Source: Candidatus Vicinibacter affinis | Lineage (GTDB): Bacteria > Bacteroidota > Bacteroidia > Chitinophagales > Saprospiraceae | Assembly: GCA_016714365.1 (NCBI GenBank) | Contig: JADJNH010000007.1 | Coordinates: 310,001 to 374,000, forward strand | Direction of reading: 5' to 3' | DNA length: 64,000 nucleotides | Part shown: positions 17,350 through 25,832 of the stretch, piece after piece | Position numbering within the stretch: the stretch's first letter is position 1 | Layout: each line of letters starts with the position of its first letter | Made by a program: the position numbers and the translations under genes | The notes under the pieces: generated by a model | What the model was told of the DNA's origin: nothing | What the model saw: only the letters and a program-made list of their open reading frames with translations | The model's database searches: none

Positions 17350-18921
17350 ATGTCAGCAAAACCAAAGCAAATGCATCAAATCAGAACAATCTTCCAATTA
17401 AAGAATGCGGGCTTTAGCATCCGCAAGATCGCCAATCAAACGGGTATGTCTCGAAATACAATCCGGGAATACTTGAGATTAATCGAATCCATAGGAATTG
17501 ATCATAAAGCTGCATTAGAGCTGTCTGATGAGGATTTTATTGAATTAATCTATAACCCGCAGTCTCAAAACGCACAGCTTCCGGTAGGCCGAATACAATT
17601 GGTTTTGAATAAGATGGATTACTATATTGAAGAACTTAGGCGAACAGGAGTGACCAAAACTCTCTTGTGGCATGAGTATCGTGTTGACCATCCTGATGGG
17701 TTGAGCCACAGTCAATTTTGCTGGCACCTTCTCCAACATCAGAAAAGAAATATGGCGATATACAAAATTCACCATGCTCCTGGTGAGCAAATGATGGTTG
17801 ACTTCGCTGGAGATTTGCTTAGTTATGTTGATCCGGAAACCGGAGAAATCAAATACTGTCAGGTTTTAGTTTGTGTACTTCCTTTTAGTGGAATGACTTA
17901 TGTTGAGGTCTTGAGATCTCAAAAGCAACCAGAATTTACCCGTGGAATATGTAATGCCTTGACTTATTTTGGTGGTGTTCCATTGAGTATCAAGTGCGAT
18001 AACTTAAAATCAGCTGTGGTTAAGGCAAATCGTTACGACCCAGAGTTTACACAAGCCATGGAGCTATTAGCGATTCATTATAACACCAATATGGTTGCGA
18101 GTAGAGTTCGTAAGCCAAGAGACAAAGCAAGTGTAGAAAATGCTGTTAAGTTGGCTTACCAGAGAATATATGCTCCTTTAAGAGATCAAATATTTAAAAG
18201 CAAAGAAGAATTACAGTGCCATGTGCGGGAACAATTAATCAGACACAATACACAGCGTTTTCAAGGCAAAGAATATTCAAGACTTGAAATGTTTGAATCT
18301 CAAGAAAAGGTATTGTTGCAAGAATTACCTGGAGAACCTTATGTTTATCAGCAAATTACTTTTGGCAAAGTACAACGAAATTATCATGTTATACTGGGAC
18401 AGGACTTCCATCAATATAGTGTCCCCTATACCTTGATCGGCAAGAGATTAAAAATTCTATTCACTACTTCTATAGTGGAAATATATGATGAATTACAACG
18501 TGTGGCTATTCATAAGAGAAGTTTTAAACAAAATGGGTATACAACTCTTAAAGACCACATGCCGGCCAACCATCAGTATATGGAACAATACAAAGGATGG
18601 GATTCAGAATATTTTATCAAGCAAGCTAAACAAATAGGTCCTTATACATCCGATATAGTAGAGCATATTTTAAAAAGCAGAACTTTTATTGAACAAAGCT
18701 ACAGAAGTTGTATTGGAGTGTTAAGACTTGCAAATGCCTATACTCCCGAAAGATTAGAAAATGCGTGCGCTCTAATAAAAAATGCAGCTAAAATAAATTA
18801 TGGAATATTGGAACGAGTGCTAAAAAACAATATGGACAAACAGGATACAAATCAGGAATACACAAATATCACAATAATATCAGACCATGAAAATTTACGA
18901 GGTTCGTCCACTTACGCTTAA
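17350..18921 (+). CDS. istA: IS21-family transposase IstA
   Basis: Starting at MSAKPKQMHQIR (17350) the protein has 523 residues; an upstream ATG at 17320 adds ten more. An N-terminal helix-turn-helix (GFSIRKIANQTGMSRNTIREYLR) is followed by the rve DDE core: D in MMVDFAGDL, D in IKCDNLKSAV and E in KASVENAVKLAY. The C-terminal beta-barrel region follows. It catalyses DNA strand transfer. istB begins 13 bp after its stop. The gene appears intact, so the IS may be active. Confidence 0.93.
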   Translation: MSAKPKQMHQIRTIFQLKNAGFSIRKIANQTGMSRNTIREYLRLIESIGIDHKAALELSDEDFIELIYNPQSQNAQLPVGRIQLVLNKMDYYIEELRRTGVTKTLLWHEYRVDHPDGLSHSQFCWHLLQHQKRNMAIYKIHHAPGEQMMVDFAGDLLSYVDPETGEIKYCQVLVCVLPFSGMTYVEVLRSQKQPEFTRGICNALTYFGGVPLSIKCDNLKSAVVKANRYDPEFTQAMELLAIHYNTNMVASRVRKPRDKASVENAVKLAYQRIYAPLRDQIFKSKEELQCHVREQLIRHNTQRFQGKEYSRLEMFESQEKVLLQELPGEPYVYQQITFGKVQRNYHVILGQDFHQYSVPYTLIGKRLKILFTTSIVEIYDELQRVAIHKRSFKQNGYTTLKDHMPANHQYMEQYKGWDSEYFIKQAKQIGPYTSDIVEHILKSRTFIEQSYRSCIGVLRLANAYTPERLENACALIKNAAKINYGILERVLKNNMDKQDTNQEYTNITIISDHENLRGSSTYA

Positions 18922-18934
18922 AAATATTTAAATC

Positions 18935-19660
18935 ATGAATACAGAACAAACATTAAACCAGCTCAAAGCTTTAAAACTATCCGGCATGGCAACAACTTAC
19001 AAATCTATCACAGATCTTCCGGCCCATCAACAGCCTGAGGCACATCTGATGATGGCACAATTGACAGAATCTGAAGTCTACCATCGCAAGGATGCTAAAA
19101 TGAAGTTTTTAGTAAGAATCAGTAAACTTCGATATGAGTCAACTCTGGAACAAATCATCTGTTCAACACAAAGGAACCTGACAAAAGAAACCATCTCCAA
19201 ACTCTCAGATTGTTCCTTTATCAAAAAATCAGAAAACATTCTCATCTCAGGAGCTACTGGGGCAGGAAAGAGCTATCTGGCCTGTGCCATAGGTCACCAG
19301 GCTTGCAGCATGGGATATAAAGTAAGTTACTTTAATATGAATCGATTTTATGAACGCATCAGCATAAGCAAGCTTGACGGAACATTCAACAAACTCCTTA
19401 ACTACCTTCAAAAAATAGAATTAATCATTTTGGATGATTTTGGCCTAGTGCCTTTTGACAATAATTTGAGGCTGGCATTGCTTCAAATACTGGAAGATCG
19501 CTATGGTAAGAGTTCTACGATTATTGCCTCGCAACTACCTATCAAAAATTGGTATGATTATTTAAACGACCCTACCATGGCAGATGCAATTTTAGACCGG
19601 CTTACTGCCAAACATCACAGAATTGAACTCAAAGGAGATTCATTGCGTAAAAAATCTTAA
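18935..19660 (+). CDS. istB: IS21-family helper ATPase IstB
   Basis: A 241-residue AAA+ protein of normal IstB length. Walker A is GATGAGKS (about residues 105-112) and Walker B is LIILDDFG (about 164-171), followed by the conserved LLQILEDRYG and ADAILDRLTAK segments. IstB is related to DnaA/DnaC, assembles on DNA and activates IstA. Co-transcribed with istA (13-bp gap). Confidence 0.93.
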   Translation: MNTEQTLNQLKALKLSGMATTYKSITDLPAHQQPEAHLMMAQLTESEVYHRKDAKMKFLVRISKLRYESTLEQIICSTQRNLTKETISKLSDCSFIKKSENILISGATGAGKSYLACAIGHQACSMGYKVSYFNMNRFYERISISKLDGTFNKLLNYLQKIELIILDDFGLVPFDNNLRLALLQILEDRYGKSSTIIASQLPIKNWYDYLNDPTMADAILDRLTAKHHRIELKGDSLRKKS

Positions 19661-19763
19661 TTCCATTTTTTTATACCTTTATGACATCATTTCTTTAGAC
19701 CTTCTGGAGGTGGGTCAACTTGAGCCGGAAAGGTGGGTCAGCTTGACCGGATTTTACATTTGG

Positions 19764-19840
19764 TTCTTATCTGCCTCCATACCGTAATGGTCTAGGATTA
19801 GACCTATCGAAATCTGGGTCTTTATGTCTTGGATCTCCAT
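19764..19840 (-). pseudogene. Primase N-terminal fragment beyond the IS (copy B)
   Basis: Twenty-five codons (MEIQDIKTQISIG ... MEADKNQ) match the start of the copy A primase (9045 downwards). They are separated from the rest of the gene (16109-17164) by the IS21 element. The start codon and the promoter region to the right are intact. Confidence 0.85.
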
Positions 19841-20002
19841 TGGAAAAAATATTTTAATTTTCTTTCTTGGTCATTTCTGACCCAAATGTATAAGATCTGA
19901 CTTGATTCACAAAACTATTTATGACTTTTTTTATTCACATTTGAACAGTATCTTTGTATTATTACTAATAAAATGGCCGTTTTGAGCTATAAATGACTAA
20001 TA

Positions 20003-20344
20003 ATGAGCAGTTTTGGAAAAAAATTAAGGGAGTGTAGAGAAGCTAAAGATCTTTCTCAAAATGACTTGGCTAAGCTTCTCAACACGAATCATTCCATCAT
20101 CGGTAAGTATGAGCGCGATGAAGTAAAGCCTTCTATTGATGTTGTTAAGAACCTTGCAGACGAGTTAGATACCTCTGTTGGATTCCTTCTTGGAGAAAGC
20201 AATGATACTAATCTGTTAAAAGATCCGGCTATGCTCCAACGATTCAATGACATCAATCAGCTTCCGGATAAAGACAAAGAGACTGTCTTTAATTTGCTTG
20301 ATGCTTTTCTGGCAAAAAATAAATTGCGGGCAATTTTAAAGTAA
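20003..20344 (+). CDS. XRE-family transcriptional regulator (module 3)
   Basis: A 113-residue protein with the same layout as 9208-9549: a helix-turn-helix over about residues 5-60 and a C-terminal DKETVFNLLDAFL segment. The protein is strongly conserved, but many codons differ, unlike the flanking element genes. The leader also differs from the -7 box (TATCTTTG, 19949-19956) onward. Divergent from the primase remnant and 8 bp upstream of its cargo gene. Probably the element's repressor. Confidence 0.85.
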   Translation: MSSFGKKLRECREAKDLSQNDLAKLLNTNHSIIGKYERDEVKPSIDVVKNLADELDTSVGFLLGESNDTNLLKDPAMLQRFNDINQLPDKDKETVFNLLDAFLAKNKLRAILK

Positions 20345-20352
20345 GTTAAATA

Positions 20353-20770
20353 ATGGCTAAACCTTTTGTATTTGTCATTATGCCCTTCCATAGTGATTTT
20401 GATGATACATATAAATTTGGAATCAAAGAAGTCTGTTTAAAACCAGAAGTTGATTGTTATTGTGAAAGGGTTGATGAACAGTTGTATGAAGGAAAGGTAA
20501 TCGATAGAATATTCAACCAAATAGAAAAAGCAGATCTTATTATAGCTGACCTAACTGGCAGGAATCCAAATGTATTCTTTGAACTTGGATACGCCTCTGC
20601 CCTAAAAAAAAGAAATCTTAATGCTCCAGAATAAAACTGCCCCTAGCGATTCCTTCTTTGATAAGCAACATATCCGAACTCAACGGTATGATCCTTCCGA
20701 TATTAATCATTTTCAAAATGAACTAAAAGCCAATATTATTGCTATTAAGAATAAAATGACATACGCTTAA
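20353..20770 (+). pseudogene. Nucleoside deoxyribosyltransferase/TIR-like protein, frameshifted
   Basis: The first 93 codons contain FVIMPFHSDFDDTY, ERVDEQLYEGKVIDRIF and ADLIIADLTGRNPNVFFELGYA. This is the pattern of small Rossmann-like proteins related to nucleoside 2-deoxyribosyltransferases and TIR-like domains. At the 8-A run 20604-20611 the frame breaks; the expected continuation (KEILMLQNKTAPSDSFFD ... IKNKMTYA) is in the next frame up to 20770. The intact product would be about 138 residues. The exact reaction is not clear; such proteins occur in nucleotide metabolism and in defence islands. It occupies the variable cargo slot behind XRE. Confidence 0.65.
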
Positions 20771-20863
20771 CTAAAATTCATTTTCATCGTTTAATTTCTT
20801 GATATGCTTAATTCTAATGAATTGTAAAGAGCAAGAAAAGCTTGTTTCAATGATTAAAAACTT

Positions 20864-21241
20864 TTATTTAATAACAATTCTTTCTTCTTCGCTTAAGTAT
20901 TGATTCTCTTTCCATATTGGATCTTTAATCAATACTTGATTAAAGCCACTTGAGTTAAACTTTAAATATCCTTCTTGTAATTCAATGACCCAGCAATTTC
21001 CTTCATTTACTATCCTATCAATTTCAAAACCATTTAAAAAAGATGATTTTATGGAAATTTCCATGTTCAGCACATCATAAAATATCAAATTTGCTGGAGC
21101 TATTAAATATTTATATGTAGAGTTACTTTGAATTGCCCATTTTAAGATATAATCAATGTTAAGTTCTAAATTGTCGTCAAACCTTATTGAATACAATGGG
21201 CAGTCGTGCCAATCGAATTCTTCAAACTTATTGTATTTCAT
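20864..21241 (-). CDS. Putative immunity protein for RHS tip 2
   Basis: A 125-residue, soluble, acidic protein without signal peptide, starting 15 bp after the stop of tip 2 on the same strand. It has the look of small immunity proteins of polymorphic toxins (WHDCPLYSIRFDDNLELNIDYILKW at the N-terminus), but I cannot name the family. Cytoplasmic location suggests that tip 2 acts inside the cell, unlike tips 3 and 4 with lipoprotein partners. Confidence 0.6.
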   Translation of the reverse strand: MKYNKFEEFDWHDCPLYSIRFDDNLELNIDYILKWAIQSNSTYKYLIAPANLIFYDVLNMEISIKSSFLNGFEIDRIVNEGNCWVIELQEGYLKFNSSGFNQVLIKDPIWKENQYLSEEERIVIK

Positions 21242-21256
21242 TGATAAAAATTTATT

Positions 21257-22153
21257 CTACTTAAGCGGAACTGCATCTTTTATACCTTTACCAGTTTTTC
21301 TTTTTCCAGAAGTATAGTCCCAGTAATTTATATGTGGACCCTGCTCGTTAGGATTCTTACTACTTGGAGTACCTCGATCATCTAAACGGTAACCTTTATT
21401 TTGATCGCCTCTTTGTGGACTTCCCCATCTACCATCCTTCATTTTAGGCAATGGACCATCAATTCCTAATTTTGCAAATACTTTTAAGAGTGCGTTCTTA
21501 ACTACAGAATATGAACTACTTTTAGAACCAAGAATAGTAAATGCTTCTGCGCTTTTAACACCAAGCCCACCAGCACCCAAAGTTGCCATATTGGAAAATG
21601 CCTCAGACATAAACTCGGAACCTGCATCTGCAAATGCTGCACCTGCACTTTTATCTGCATTTAACTGACCCCATATTCCACCATAATATCCGTACTTAGG
21701 TTTTTCTGCAGAAACCGAAACTTCATCTAATTGAACTGAAGTAGTTTTTGTCCCATCTTTATTAAAGCTGGTTTGATTCCCATTGTCGTCCATGCTTAAT
21801 GCAGAATTACCTATAAAACTTCCTTTGAGTCCAGATTTTATAAAATCCTCTTTACTATTTAAATCCTTATTGAATGTAGGTGTTCCACATTCATCTTCAT
21901 ACCAACCTCTACCATCTGGATCTATATATTTTATTGGATTATTCGCAGTATAAACGTATGCTCCATATTCAAAATATTTCTCTGCCAGTGGATCTACCCC
22001 ATACCACATCGATATCCTAGGATCATAATACCTCGCCCCAAAATAATAGAGTCCGGTTTCCACATCTACTTCCTTACCTGTGAACCTATACTTTGAGGAA
22101 TAGCCCCCAGCTTTCTGTTCGGCCATACTTTCACCGAAAGGCAAATATAGCAA
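21257..22153 (-). CDS. Orphan RHS tip 2 with short core segment
   Basis: From the Met at 22153 the frame encodes 298 residues. About 50 belong to the RHS-associated core (LPFGESMAEQ, YRFTGKEVDVETGLYYFGARYYDPRISMWYGVDPLAE) and DPDG follows about 26 residues later. The frame stays open back to about 22232. The tip contains a VQLDEVSVSA linker, an Ala/Gly-rich stretch and a basic C-terminus with KGYRLDDRG and GPHINYWDYTSGKRK, a motif seen at the end of other RHS toxins; I cannot assign its activity. Because it keeps about 225 bp of core homology it could recombine with the RHS gene at 22901-25540. Confidence 0.68.
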   Translation of the reverse strand: MLYLPFGESMAEQKAGGYSSKYRFTGKEVDVETGLYYFGARYYDPRISMWYGVDPLAEKYFEYGAYVYTANNPIKYIDPDGRGWYEDECGTPTFNKDLNSKEDFIKSGLKGSFIGNSALSMDDNGNQTSFNKDGTKTTSVQLDEVSVSAEKPKYGYYGGIWGQLNADKSAGAAFADAGSEFMSEAFSNMATLGAGGLGVKSAEAFTILGSKSSSYSVVKNALLKVFAKLGIDGPLPKMKDGRWGSPQRGDQNKGYRLDDRGTPSSKNPNEQGPHINYWDYTSGKRKTGKGIKDAVPLK

Positions 22154-22234
22154 GAATTGATAAGGATTTCCAGCCTCATCTGTTAAAAATGTGCTGGATC
22201 CAATGTGATCTGGATGGAAGAAATTGGTACATTA
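22010..22234 (-). repeat. RHS core homology block of tip 2
   Basis: About 225 bp run parallel to roughly 23576-23801 inside the RHS gene, with scattered substitutions and one missing base near the far end. Homology starts abruptly near 22234 and continues through the MWYGVDP codons (22009 downward). It is a ready template for homologous recombination that would swap tip 1 for tip 2. The interval 22235-22458 between this block and the next gene shows nothing else I can name. Confidence 0.7.
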
Positions 22235-22458
22235 TTGTTGTTTATTACATGCCACTTACGGGCTTGCCCGTAATCCACAATCAAATGGGGGTTAAAGAAC
22301 TTAAGTCTTTCAAGTTTTTTAATAAATTTCACTTCTTAGCTTAGGCTAGCAGGAGAAAGATATTATCTGACACACGGTTAAAAATTACGACACGTAGGAG
22401 TTCATTTTACAAAAATATAAACTTATCATGATGTTTTGGTAATGTCCAAACTAAAGAA

Positions 22459-22899
22459 CTATATATGTCTATATTTTGATCGTAGAATACTACCTTTAGT
22501 TTTACCTACAAATTTTGGTTTACTAAATTGTACTTCCATTGACTTTATAGCATTGCTTATATTATTTTCATTTATTTCAAAATTTAAATAGGGATCTGAG
22601 AAACTAAAAATAATCTCTTCTACCTCTTCATTCTCAAATTCAAAATTAAATTGAATAAAATTCAAAATGTATTCCAACTCCCATTCAAATATTATTGAAT
22701 CTAAGTAATTTCTAAATAGCGACACTAAATTATCTTTAGTAAATAAAGAATTTATTTCACCGTCTCCATTTATATTAATTGAGCTATGTTTGGAAGTTAC
22801 ACTTAGAATATATTCGTTAACCTCCGCAATCAATACATTTTTAAAATGACTTGACAGAACTCTTGATTCAATAAATTTTAGTAATTGTTTTTTAGTCAT
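22459..22899 (-). CDS. Putative immunity protein for RHS tip 1
   Basis: A 146-residue protein from the ATG at 22899 (MTKKQLLKFIESRV), one base after the RHS stop codon. An ATG at 22953 preceded by GGAAGG would add 18 residues within the RHS gene and cannot be excluded. Soluble and acidic, with no signal peptide and an unfamiliar fold. Position and coupling make it the likely cognate immunity of the RHS C-terminal domain; a cytoplasmic location suggests a cytoplasmic toxin target. Confidence 0.62.
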   Translation of the reverse strand: MTKKQLLKFIESRVLSSHFKNVLIAEVNEYILSVTSKHSSININGDGEINSLFTKDNLVSLFRNYLDSIIFEWELEYILNFIQFNFEFENEEVEEIIFSFSDPYLNFEINENNISNAIKSMEVQFSKPKFVGKTKGSILRSKYRHI

Positions 22900-22900
22900 A

Positions 22901-25540
22901 TCAATCAAGTTTTCTAGACCTACTTTTATAAGGATATTTATTCGCTCGTTCATAATGCCTTCCATCAATTTTAAAGGCATCTTTAAAATATCTAATTGTT
23001 TTCCCTGACATGTTCTTAATCTGAGTAAACACTGCTCTTGCTTGTCCAGATAGGTCTTTAGCTTTTACAACTTTTTCAAAAACATTATATTTCTTACCAA
23101 TAGTTTTAATATAGTTGTAACCTTTTAATGCTCCACCAGGTCCAACAGGAGCTCCTTCACCTCCTTGCACTTCATTTTTTCTTTCAGAACCATCGCGTAA
23201 TGTTTCAATTTGAGTAAGAGGATCAAAACTAAATCCTCCTCCTTTTGTATTCATAGACATTACATCATTCGCAGCGACCATGGGAGCTTCATACACACCA
23301 TCAGGATGTGCTTCATTTGCTAATGTTCTATCTTGAAAAGTTGATGTACCTGCTTTCTTGTTATCAATAGAAAAACTGCCATCTTTATTAGACACAATTT
23401 TGTTATTTCTAAAAAAGCCCGTTTTGATTTTATGCTCTTTAGCATAAGCTTTCGCTTCAGCCTCTGTTTCGAATAAACCATCTGGATCTATCATTCGAAT
23501 TGGATTATTAAATCCATACCGATACGAGTTCCAGTCAGGAGCATCTTCTGCAAGTGGATCGACCCCATACCACAAAGAAATTCTAGGATCATAATATCTT
23601 GCCCCAAAATAATACAACCCAGTTTCTTCATCAACTTCCTTACCCGTGAACCTATACTTCGTAGAATAGCCTCCAGCTTTCTGTTCAGCCATACTTTCAC
23701 CGAAAGGCAAATATAGGATAAATTGATAAGGATTTCCAGCTTCATCAGTTAAAAATGTGCTGGATCCAATGTGATCTGGGTGGAAGAAATAAAGTACATT
23801 AGGACAATCATTATTTCCTTCGCAGTCGTCTTCTTCTGGATCAGTATCTTCAATAATTAAGGTGTCGAATCCAAATTCAGTTCTGATTAATTCCAGATCT
23901 TCTGCTTGTCTATCAGGAAGTCCTGCTTTTTCTGATCCTGATAACTCTAGACTGTTGTCAACACTGCTATCTACTGATCCAACTAATTTACAAGCTATTC
24001 TTTCAGTACCTGAATAATAATGATTCGTGACCATGTAATGTGGTCCCATAACCATGTAGCCACTGACATATTCTGAATAATTACCTAAAGTAGCATTGGT
24101 CTGGCTTTGTCCATTTAGATTCACTACAGCATAATTACCTAAGCCTTTTAATGTTCTTTCACCATTAGCATCGTAGATGTAGTGTTGGAAGCTTGCGGCG
24201 TTAGATATTTTTATTGCTTTGAGCATATTTGCTTCATCCCATAACATATTCTTAGTATCTCCATTATCGAATTCATGTAGCAATACATTTCCATTGTTAT
24301 CATAATTAAATTCTTCGACTTCGCTATTCGTTTGGTTTTCTATGGAAGTTACTGCATTCGGATGATTCACATCTTCGTATTTGAATAAATTATCGTAGGT
24401 GTTTTCGCCTACATTAGATGCATCACGCGTATGATCCTGTTGTTTAGTTGTAATTCTATGCATATTCTCATAGGCCATCTCAAGCGTATAGTTTGATGCC
24501 TTGTTACCTAATGTATTGCTTGTATCACCGGTCCAACTACCGTGTGCTGTGGAGATGCGGTTAAAGTTATCATACGTGTATTTGTGATAATAACTTCCAC
24601 CCATTTCATTGATGATACCTGCTGAATTGTGAATAGAATCTACATTTCCAATCTTATCAAATGTATAACTCAAGTTGTACATATTGTTACCAGAGTGATC
24701 CTTGGAAACCAAATTAAATAGTCTTCGCAATGTTGTAGTATAGGCATAGGTTTGTGATGTGCTATTGCCATATTTACAAAATACTTTTTGTTCGAATTCA
24801 TCGTAACCAATACTATCTATATAAACCTGTACTCCAGCTTTCATAAAGTTCAAATTACCACCTAAATCATACTTGTAAAGTAAGGTGTCTTTATTAGGAT
24901 AAATGAGGGTATCAATACGATTCCAAGTATCATAATGGAATCGGTGAACGTAGGTTTTATTATCCTGGCCCGGAGCTATTATTGTTCTGATGTCTTTAAC
25001 TATTTCTCCTTGAGATCCATATTCATATTTTCTTAATCCTGTTGCATCTTGGACCAACATCAATCTGCCTCTATTATTATCAATGCCTCCAGTTGTAGCA
25101 GGATAATATTCATATTTGACATTATTGATATTTGGAGTAGAATTTGCATAATCAGGATATGTGACCGATTTAATCCTACCTAAAGCATCTGATTTATAGA
25201 TAATTTCATCACTATTAATGGCAAGATTCGGAGTCACCATAGTCATTAATTGACCAAGATTATCATATGTATAAGTATTGGTTCCAGCGTCAGGATGGAT
25301 CCATTGTGTTCTTCTACCTGCTAGATCATACTCACTGGATGTGGTATTACCATCTTCATCTAATACACTGAGGAGTTGACCTGCAGCATCAAAGTCGAAA
25401 GTTGTAGTCTTACCATTATCTTTTTGCTTAACGACTTGTTTGTCTAAGTCAGTATAACTTTCTTTAACAATATTAGTACTCGCATTTTGTGGTATAGTTG
25501 TAACTGTATGAAGCGATCCATCTGATATATCATAAGACAT
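22901..25540 (-). CDS. RHS-repeat protein with tip 1, N-terminally truncated
   Basis: An 879-residue protein. YD repeats fill about residues 20-590 (for example YTYDNLGQL, YKSDALGRI). The RHS-associated core follows (PDHIGSSTFLTDEAGNPYQF, RFTGKEVDEETGLYYFGARYYDPR, LWYGVDPLAE at about 655, DPDG about 690), then a roughly 190-residue tip with no recognised fold. Full RHS proteins of this phylum have a signal peptide and long N-terminal domains. Here the frame closes at a TAG (25610-25612) and only about 15 more RHS-like codons lie beyond it, so the N-terminus is lost. Export is therefore doubtful. Immunity 1 follows at once. Confidence 0.8.
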   Translation of the reverse strand: MSYDISDGSLHTVTTIPQNASTNIVKESYTDLDKQVVKQKDNGKTTTFDFDAAGQLLSVLDEDGNTTSSEYDLAGRRTQWIHPDAGTNTYTYDNLGQLMTMVTPNLAINSDEIIYKSDALGRIKSVTYPDYANSTPNINNVKYEYYPATTGGIDNNRGRLMLVQDATGLRKYEYGSQGEIVKDIRTIIAPGQDNKTYVHRFHYDTWNRIDTLIYPNKDTLLYKYDLGGNLNFMKAGVQVYIDSIGYDEFEQKVFCKYGNSTSQTYAYTTTLRRLFNLVSKDHSGNNMYNLSYTFDKIGNVDSIHNSAGIINEMGGSYYHKYTYDNFNRISTAHGSWTGDTSNTLGNKASNYTLEMAYENMHRITTKQQDHTRDASNVGENTYDNLFKYEDVNHPNAVTSIENQTNSEVEEFNYDNNGNVLLHEFDNGDTKNMLWDEANMLKAIKISNAASFQHYIYDANGERTLKGLGNYAVVNLNGQSQTNATLGNYSEYVSGYMVMGPHYMVTNHYYSGTERIACKLVGSVDSSVDNSLELSGSEKAGLPDRQAEDLELIRTEFGFDTLIIEDTDPEEDDCEGNNDCPNVLYFFHPDHIGSSTFLTDEAGNPYQFILYLPFGESMAEQKAGGYSTKYRFTGKEVDEETGLYYFGARYYDPRISLWYGVDPLAEDAPDWNSYRYGFNNPIRMIDPDGLFETEAEAKAYAKEHKIKTGFFRNNKIVSNKDGSFSIDNKKAGTSTFQDRTLANEAHPDGVYEAPMVAANDVMSMNTKGGGFSFDPLTQIETLRDGSERKNEVQGGEGAPVGPGGALKGYNYIKTIGKKYNVFEKVVKAKDLSGQARAVFTQIKNMSGKTIRYFKDAFKIDGRHYERANKYPYKSRSRKLD

Positions 25541-25832
25541 GGTAATGACCGTATTATCCGCATCTTTAACAGTTAATGGGCGATCTACTTCATAGGTTAT
25601 CAGAGGACCCTATATACCTTGATTACCATGCTGTGCTGGACACTGGTACCACTTTACTTTTCAATTAGAATTTTTAATAAAAAGGATATGTAATGAATTC
25701 AGCAAGTGTATTCACAGTCGTAAGTGATGAAGTTGAGAGCTTATTTATACTTTAGTCAATACTTTGATAATTCCAGTTTTTCTTTTAAAAGATTCATTAA
25801 CACTAAGCCAGAGGTGTTATTTGATATTAAAT
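25541..25832 (-). other. RHS upstream remnant and gap
   Basis: The frame upstream of the RHS start stays RHS-like (YEVDRPLTVKDADNTVIT) to a TAG at 25610-25612, and a short possible continuation (WYQCPAQHGNQG) follows. From about 25660 to 25832 I see no gene. The truncation border of the RHS gene probably lies near 25660. Confidence 0.5.

Larger units (their letters stand above)
17165..19758 (+). mobile_element. IS21-family insertion sequence, complete, 2594 bp
   Basis: The ends are related inverted repeats starting TGTA(T/A)AATCCGG on both sides. The flanking 5-bp duplication is TTTGG (17160-17164 and 19759-19763), and the unoccupied site is visible in copy A. It carries istA and istB in tandem. 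It inserted into the CHC2 region of the primase gene. Because the copy A site is empty, the insertion happened after the two 6 kb copies separated. Confidence 0.93.
11109..19958 (-). mobile_element. Mobile element copy B, interrupted by IS21-family element
   Basis: The same gene order and nearly identical sequence as 3022-9163. Borders lie at the RHS MWYGVDP codons (11108) and just after the XRE -7 box (19949-19956). The size excess over copy A is explained by a 2594-bp IS21-family element plus its 5-bp duplication, and by the 115 bp that copy A has lost. Remaining differences are mostly single-base changes in homopolymer runs. Copy B keeps an intact recombinase 2 and an ORF6N gene, but its primase is split by the IS. 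The near identity implies very recent duplication or transfer. Confidence 0.75.
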
